Assembly: GCA_020445405.1 (NCBI GenBank)
Contig: JAGRGQ010000026.1
Location: 1 to 49,383 of the forward strand
DNA: 49,383 bases
Direction: 5' to 3'
Source: Gammaproteobacteria bacterium
GTDB taxonomy: Bacteria > Pseudomonadota > Gammaproteobacteria > Chromatiales > Chromatiaceae
The notes under the pieces are model-generated. The model worked only from the letters and a program-made list of their open reading frames with translations. It had not been told where the DNA came from and searched no databases. The translations under genes and the position numbers were made by a program. Below, piece by piece: positions 43,347-49,383 of this stretch. Position 1 is the stretch's first letter; every line of letters starts with the position of its first letter.

Positions 43347-43934
43347 TTAACAGTAGCGCTGGTTGGATTGAAGAAGAAGTTCGGACAGATAGGGTTGCTT
43401 GACGCCTGACTCTTTGAATTCATCGGCAATACAACCGGCGAAACGCGGCAGCTGCAACGAAGCCAGCGACATGACAGCGCTGCTGATTGCCTCGTCAAGG
43501 AATTGGGTATAGCTGTCTGCTTCATTGAACCCGACAATGGCGTCGGTAAGCTGTCTTCCGCGATGGTCCACAAGTACCACGGTGGGGGTCGCGTAGATCT
43601 TATAGCGGCTGACGAAGATACCGCTGCGAATCCGTTCGCCGTCGAAGTCGGTTATTTTTCCGCCCTCTTCGATGTTAAACTCGCGTATCAGCACTTTCCC
43701 CTTCAGCACGCCGTTGTGGATCAGCGGCTTCAACACCTCTTCTCTGAGACGCACGCAGTAGGGGCAGTGCTCGGTGCTGAATATGACCATGATGGGAATG
43801 CCGGCACTTTTTGCCTGGGATGCCTCGACCGACCAATCCCTGCTGGTATCGATACGATCATGCGAATCCGGGAATACTGGCGTGATGAAGCCAAGTAGCG
43901 ATATGAGGCATGCCAGTTTTACAAGAGTTTTCAC
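43347..43934 (-). CDS. Exported thioredoxin-like protein (SoxW/DsbD-gamma-like)
   Basis: 195 residues. Seen: a hydrophobic signal KTLVKLACLISLLGFITPVF, then DWSVEASQAKSAGIPIMVIFSTEHCPYCVRLREEV with the redox CxxC pair (CPYC), and the cis-Pro loop YATPTVVLVD. This resembles the periplasmic thioredoxins (SoxW group) that keep sulfur-oxidation enzymes reduced; a Sox cluster is not in the window. An unusual C-terminal extension holds two further Cys (FAGC and the terminal RYC). GTG 43934 is chosen; a TTG at 43958 would lengthen the N-terminus by eight residues. Confidence 0.85.
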   Translation of the reverse strand: MKTLVKLACLISLLGFITPVFPDSHDRIDTSRDWSVEASQAKSAGIPIMVIFSTEHCPYCVRLREEVLKPLIHNGVLKGKVLIREFNIEEGGKITDFDGERIRSGIFVSRYKIYATPTVVLVDHRGRQLTDAIVGFNEADSYTQFLDEAISSAVMSLASLQLPRFAGCIADEFKESGVKQPYLSELLLQSNQRYC

Positions 43935-44051
43935 GACGGCTACATTCCAACTGCTCAACTGTCAAGAATGTCGACGGAAATCGCGATTTCTTGAATATTA
44001 GAATTATATAATATTTTGTAAAAAGAATCCATCGACCTACTGGAAAACCCT

Positions 44052-44672
44052 ATGAAATACATAGTTGAAATAGTGGAAAACGAAAATCTATATCAGGGTT
44101 TTCTGGGAATAAACCGATTTCACGTCAGACATAGTCTGTTCGCGGGGGGCTGCAGTCGGGTAATCGTACGCGAAAGAGTGGAAAGCTTCCAGGCTGCTTC
44201 CGTACTTCTGTACGATCCACTCCTGGACAAGGTGGTGATGATAGAGCAGTTCAGGATCGGTGCCATCGATGATCCGGGCGGCGCCTGGATACTGGAGGTG
44301 ATCGGCGGGGTCATCGATCCCGGGGAGACACCGGAACAGGTTGCCCGGCGCGAGGCAGAGGAGGAGGCAGGCTGCCGCGTGGGACGACTGCTGCCGATTT
44401 GCAATTTTATGGTGAGTCCGGGATTTTCCACCGAGCGGATATTTCTTTTCTGCGGAGAGGTGGACGCGACGTCGGCCGGCGGTATCCATGGACTGGCGCA
44501 GGAAGGGGAGGACATTCGCGTCGACGTGCTTTCATCAGAGGAGCTGATCGGCGAGCTCTATGGGGGACGCATCAACTGCACCAGCGCGATCATTGCGGTG
44601 CAGTGGTTTGCGATGAACAGGGAGCGGCTGCAGCGCGAATGGGCAGCCGGGGGTTCAGCTAAACCTGAGTAA
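44052..44672 (+). CDS. nudF: ADP-ribose pyrophosphatase (Nudix)
   Basis: 206 residues. Seen: the Nudix box from Gly86 (GVIDPGETPEQVARREAEEEAGC), preceded by MIEQFRIGA and WILEVIGG, and the downstream PGFSTERIFLF typical of ADPR hydrolases. Hydrolyses ADP-ribose to AMP and ribose 5-phosphate in E. coli. Divergent from the thioredoxin-like gene; the promoter should lie in the AT-rich 43985-44050. tolC/cpdA, its E. coli neighbours, are absent. Confidence 0.92.
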   Translation: MKYIVEIVENENLYQGFLGINRFHVRHSLFAGGCSRVIVRERVESFQAASVLLYDPLLDKVVMIEQFRIGAIDDPGGAWILEVIGGVIDPGETPEQVARREAEEEAGCRVGRLLPICNFMVSPGFSTERIFLFCGEVDATSAGGIHGLAQEGEDIRVDVLSSEELIGELYGGRINCTSAIIAVQWFAMNRERLQREWAAGGSAKPE

Positions 44673-44774
44673 GCCGGCTTGGAACAACTCGAGGAAAAAG
44701 TTTAACAGCCCGGTACGATTCGCTGAACCGCGAGACGGGCGCACTTCCTGCGGTTCGCTGTAATTGTTGCCTTA

Positions 44775-45593
44775 TCACCGGATTTCGTCCACTTTGAGCC
44801 AGATATTGTGCTCGCGGTTTTCACGGCTGCCGGTATCGAAATGGATACCACGCCGGGAGCTGCTCTCGGAAAGCGTGGTTCCACCAAGACTTATCCACTC
44901 CCCGAGCTGACCGGATACGCTGGTGCTGGCCTGCATCACTTCGAAACTATCGGGTTTATTACCCGGACGGTTAACCTGTTGACTGAGCTCCAGCGTGACT
45001 TGCTGACCATTCAATCTTGGCAGCGCATAGAAACCGCTCGCGACATCCCGGTATTGGGTATGGCTTTGAAAATGACGATATTCCCCGTCTCCGTAACTGC
45101 GGTAAGTGGTTATGGGTATCGATTCTCCGGTCGCAATGAAAGCCGGCTTTCCCTCTGTGGTCTGGATGCGGCTTATCAGGTCGGATTGGTTGCGTGTGTC
45201 GGCATCTAATCCCTGCAGACGAATTGAACCATCGCCGCCAGGATGGCCAACGATCACCTTGGTTCTTTTCCCGATCATAGCCCCTATGTCGACGGCTACA
45301 CCCCCGGCCTCGCCGTTGTCGAGTTGTCCGTGACGTACCGAGATAAGAAGTCGGCGGGGAGGGGTGTCAATACGGCTGAGAATCGCACGAATATCCCGCA
45401 GGCTTTCCGGTGAGGTTCGCAGGATCAGCTGATTTTGCATCCCTGTGACTGCGCCATCGCTGGAGACGAACGGGCGAATTATGGGCATCACCTCCTCCAT
45501 CGGGCGCCCCTTCAGCTCAATGATCTCCAGTGGATAGTCCGCAAGCAGAGGTGTATTTACCAAGAGCAACAGCAGTACATATACAAATCGCAT
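44775..45593 (-). CDS. Secretin/TonB short N-terminal domain-like exported protein
   Basis: 272 residues. Seen: signal peptide MRFVYVLLLLLVNTPLLADY, then LEIIELKGRPMEEVMPIIRPFVSSDGAVTGMQNQLILRTSPESLRDIRAILSRIDTPPRRLLISV, which is the secretin N1/NolW-like fold (PMEEVMPIIRPF and IRAILSRID) seen in type II/III secretins. The rest is beta-rich with GFYALPRLNGQQVTLELSQQV but has no recognisable secretin pore. So it is a pilotin- or N-domain-only relative. GGGAGG is 8 bases before ATG 45593. It is followed upstream on the same strand by a PLD-like gene 20 bases away; both could form one operon. Function unknown. Confidence 0.8.
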   Translation of the reverse strand: MRFVYVLLLLLVNTPLLADYPLEIIELKGRPMEEVMPIIRPFVSSDGAVTGMQNQLILRTSPESLRDIRAILSRIDTPPRRLLISVRHGQLDNGEAGGVAVDIGAMIGKRTKVIVGHPGGDGSIRLQGLDADTRNQSDLISRIQTTEGKPAFIATGESIPITTYRSYGDGEYRHFQSHTQYRDVASGFYALPRLNGQQVTLELSQQVNRPGNKPDSFEVMQASTSVSGQLGEWISLGGTTLSESSSRRGIHFDTGSRENREHNIWLKVDEIR

Positions 45594-45613
45594 ATCGGGA
45601 GCCTCCCGTTGAA

Positions 45614-46132
45614 TCATAAATGCAGCCGCCGCAGGTCGCTGTCGGGCTGGCTGCACTGCCAGATTTCGTTGAAAAGCTCGCTCAGCCGTTGCGCTTTCAA
45701 CAGGTTGGCGGGAGCGAGATATCCACGGTAACGGTTGGACAACCGCCATCTTATGTAGGCTCGCCGGTCGACCACCAGAAAATTTTCCTGGTGGTCAAGG
45801 TAATCCGGGTGGGGATTACGGATCTCCATACTGCTGGGTAATCTCCGCACCAGTTCCACCAGCCTGTGCCCCTGCTTTTGTACCGGAGCGTTATTCTGCA
45901 GCAATATCCTTACCCGGCTGAATCGACTGCCCAGGCATAAATTTTTCAGCGCTGCCAGAAACGGCTGCCGGTCGTACAGGGCCGCGTCTAAATCGTAGCT
46001 GAAAATCTCAACTGTTTTGCGGGCTTGCTCGACGAAGTTGAGACTGGATGTGCGAAAATCTTCCATCCGATCCAGTCTGACCTCTGCAGCGGCAGGATTT
46101 TCAATGGGAGAGCGGTCGTCTGTTGCATCCAT
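45614..46132 (-). CDS. PLD-like protein with degenerate HKD motif
   Basis: 172 residues. Seen: TSSLNFVEQARKTVEIFSYDLDAALYD, FSRVRILLQN, LVELVRRLPSSMEIRN and HPDYLDHQENFLVVDRRAYIRWRLSNRYRGYL, which follow the phospholipase D half-domain layout; the usual HxK(x4)D is replaced by HQEN(x4)D, so catalysis is doubtful. Matches a small gammaproteobacterial family (DUF7931-like) from memory. AGGAG lies 8 bases before ATG 46132. Leads the secretin-domain gene on the minus strand. Confidence 0.7.
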   Translation of the reverse strand: MDATDDRSPIENPAAAEVRLDRMEDFRTSSLNFVEQARKTVEIFSYDLDAALYDRQPFLAALKNLCLGSRFSRVRILLQNNAPVQKQGHRLVELVRRLPSSMEIRNPHPDYLDHQENFLVVDRRAYIRWRLSNRYRGYLAPANLLKAQRLSELFNEIWQCSQPDSDLRRLHL

Positions 46133-46649
46133 TGGCAGGTCTCCTGCGCCGATTGGGGTTGCCGGCTTCACGAATCCGCATGTCCTGCGCGTTGCCGGGT
46201 GGCGGTGGCCGCTTCCGCCGGCAGTGTGGAAACCATTTTTTTAAATTCCGCCGGATACACGGTTGAGATTCACGAAGTTGGCGCTATAGTTAGCGGTGAT
46301 ACGACTGAACACCAAAATGACGCCAGTGTCGTACTTTGCCATAACAATATCACGAGGTTGTTTCAATCGACCAGCTTCGAATCAGCGGGCGGTTGAGCGG
46401 AGTCCGTCTAACGTTTCCACACAGGTCTGACGGTACGATCGACCAATCAGAAAACTGCCGGTATGCGGGCACCGCCTGGACCTTTGGCGGGCTAAAAAAA
46501 ACTGGTAATGTCTCTAAGAATATGACAATCTTCGCCCAAATGGAAAATAGTGTAAAATGCGCGGTCTGCGGTTGAATTGGGGTTCTACTGAAACGCCAGG
46601 TCAGCAGAAGGTAATAATGTAAGTTTTAAACTGAGAGGGAAAAATAGAT
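46133..46649. promoter_or_regulatory. Divergent upstream region of the OmpA-family gene
   Basis: No gene recognised. Close to the OmpA-family start there is a -10-like TAAAAT at 46553-46558 with a weak TTCGCC 16 bases upstream, consistent with a leader of about 85 bases. An A/T run at 46239-46247 lies near the left end. Confidence 0.35.
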
Positions 46650-47315
46650 ATGTTTAAACAGAAAAAAATGATAGCGATGCTCGCTCCTGTTGGCTTGCTG
46701 GTTGGTATGACCATGGCATCCCAGGCGATCGCTATGTCGCATGGCGTTAACAAGTACGCCTCCGACAGTGCCAAGGACATGGTAACAAACAGTGCGGGCG
46801 AGTGCTGGAGGGCGGTTGGCGGTACACCCGGTCCGCAGAAACAGTGCGGCGACGAAATGCCGATGATGGAGAAAGCTGATGGGGACTCCGACGGCGATGG
46901 CGTGTTGGATTCAGTCGATCGTTGCCCTGGCACCCGGGCCGGCGCCAAAGTCGACAAGTGGGGCTGTGAAGTTATCGAAAACCTCACCATTGATTTGGTT
47001 AATGATGAATTCGATTTTGACAAGGCGGTGCTCAAGCCGGGCATGAAAGCCGCGTTGGATGATCTGGCGAATCGCATCAAGGCCAGTAAAGGACAGGAAC
47101 AACTGACCATCACCGGACATACCGACAGTATCGGTTCCGAGGCGTATAACATGGGTCTCTCCGAGCGCAGGGCCAAGGCTGCAGCGGCTTATCTGGAGAG
47201 CATGGGAATCACCGGCATTTCAACCAACGGCATGGGTGAATCGAGCCCGGTTGCAGACAACGGCACCAAAGCCGGCCGGGCCAAGAACCGCCGGGTCGAG
47301 ATCAAGACTTACTAA
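46650..47315 (+). CDS. OmpA-family outer-membrane protein
   Basis: 221 residues. Seen: signal peptide ending SQAIA, an N-terminal part with NSAGECWRAVGG, a calcium-type DxDxDG repeat (ADGDSDGDGVLDSVDRCPGT), then the OmpA C-terminal peptidoglycan domain with LTITGHTDSIGSEAYN, SERRAKAAAAYLESMGI and KNRRVEI. The beta-barrel of classic OmpA is absent; layout matches the short Pal/OmpA-like porin-associated proteins abundant in thiotrophs. GAGAGG precedes the ATG; followed by a strong terminator, so it is a single-gene unit, likely highly expressed. Confidence 0.9.
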   Translation: MFKQKKMIAMLAPVGLLVGMTMASQAIAMSHGVNKYASDSAKDMVTNSAGECWRAVGGTPGPQKQCGDEMPMMEKADGDSDGDGVLDSVDRCPGTRAGAKVDKWGCEVIENLTIDLVNDEFDFDKAVLKPGMKAALDDLANRIKASKGQEQLTITGHTDSIGSEAYNMGLSERRAKAAAAYLESMGITGISTNGMGESSPVADNGTKAGRAKNRRVEIKTY

Positions 47316-47359
47316 GATCTGGTGACGGGAGGAAGTGCTTCTCCCAACGATGTAAAAAG

Positions 47360-47392
47360 GCCGGGATCCTTTTTGGATTCCGGCTTTTTTTT
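47360..47392 (+). terminator. Rho-independent terminator of the OmpA-family gene
   Basis: GCCGGGATCC, a T-rich loop, and GGATTCCGGC (one G-T pair), directly followed by TTTTTTTT (47385-47392). Confidence 0.93.
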
Positions 47393-47437
47393 AGGCGTTG
47401 ACGAGCGCGGCGGATTATCTGAATTATCTGGATTGGT

Positions 47438-49168
<1,731 letters not shown>

Positions 49169-49383
49169 TTGCTAGAGACTTATCGTGAACATGTTGATTC
49201 CCGTGCTGCAGAGGGCATACCGCCGCTTCCGCTGAACCCGGAGCAGGTTGCTGAACTTGTGGAGTTGCTCAAGAATCCACCCGTGGGGGAAGAGGATTTC
49301 CTGCTGGAACTGATCAGCAACCGGGTTCCGGCCGGCGTCGATCAGGCCGCCTATGTCAAGGCGGCCTTTCTAGCAGATCTGGT
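49169..49383 (+). CDS. acnB: Aconitate hydratase B (3' end beyond window)
   Basis: Citrate/isocitrate isomerase of the TCA cycle with a 4Fe-4S cluster; only the first 71 codons are visible. The N-terminus LETYREHVDSRAAEGIPPLP, then AELVELLKNPPVGEEDFLLEL and ISNRVPAGVDQAAYVKAAFL follow the E. coli AcnB start almost residue for residue. That alignment puts the start at TTG 49169, with GGAGG (49156-49160) 8 bases upstream; no ATG is available in frame there. The catalytic part is outside the window. Confidence 0.95.
   Translation, partial: MLETYREHVDSRAAEGIPPLPLNPEQVAELVELLKNPPVGEEDFLLELISNRVPAGVDQAAYVKAAFLADL

Overview
The window reads as chromosomal DNA of a sulfur-oxidising gammaproteobacterium, probably from the Chromatiales/Sedimenticola/thiotrophic-symbiont neighbourhood. 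This is inferred from gene content: an ATP sulfurylase of the dissimilatory type (sat), a clostridial-type Rnf tail (rnfE-rnfA), PPDK, pntAB, and a core set in recognisably gammaproteobacterial form (tesA/ybbA/ybbP, polB, hspQ, E. coli-type purB, acnB, uvrB). There is no phage, IS element, CRISPR array or rRNA. One tRNA (Asn) is present.

Layout. 1-8767 is a redox/energy block on the plus strand: the end of an Rnf operon (rnfE, rnfA), a Cys-rich one-TM microprotein, a ferredoxin-NADP reductase-like flavoprotein, pyruvate phosphate dikinase, then, after a long untranslated leader, the proton-pumping transhydrogenase pntA-pntB. Together these could interconvert the ferredoxin, NADH, NADPH and pyruvate/PEP pools. 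8977-15755 holds an orphan PqiC-like lipoprotein, the minus-strand operon ybbA-ybbP-polB, and divergent tesA whose start codon overlaps that of ybbA. 15737-19990 holds an esterase/phytase-like protein, a MotA/TolQ-like channel protein paired with a MotB/OmpA-like coiled-coil protein, and two unrecognised small proteins.

20008-26245 is all minus strand: a three-gene operon (UPF0323 lipoprotein, glutathionylspermidine-synthase-like ATP-grasp enzyme, cysteine synthase-glutaredoxin fusion), lrgA-lrgB, and a tandem SagB-type nitroreductase. 26372-34387 is looser and rich in intergenic DNA: DUF971, hspQ, a TPR protein, a DUF2971 protein, a possible ribbon-helix-helix protein, a small J-domain protein, a 37-residue membrane microprotein, a SYLF protein, an AI-2E family permease, a Sel1-repeat protein and a c-type cytochrome. 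34665-38866 has tRNA-Asn, a lone FimT-like pseudopilin, an aspartate aminotransferase and uvrB.

39453-49383 has an orphan ParA-like ATPase, sat with a clear terminator, metY, a thioredoxin-like exported protein, a Nudix hydrolase, a secretin-short-domain protein, a degenerate PLD-like protein, an OmpA-family porin-like protein with terminator, purB, and the first 71 codons of acnB with a TTG start.

Most unusual items: the Rnf tail carrying an NqrM-like microprotein and a stand-alone FNR; the UPF0323/ATP-grasp/CysK-Grx thiol operon; the MotAB-like pair without flagellar or Zorya partners; and the CxxC microprotein next to an 18-bp perfect inverted repeat. All function calls rest on reading motifs and remembered family features. 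No database search was run.
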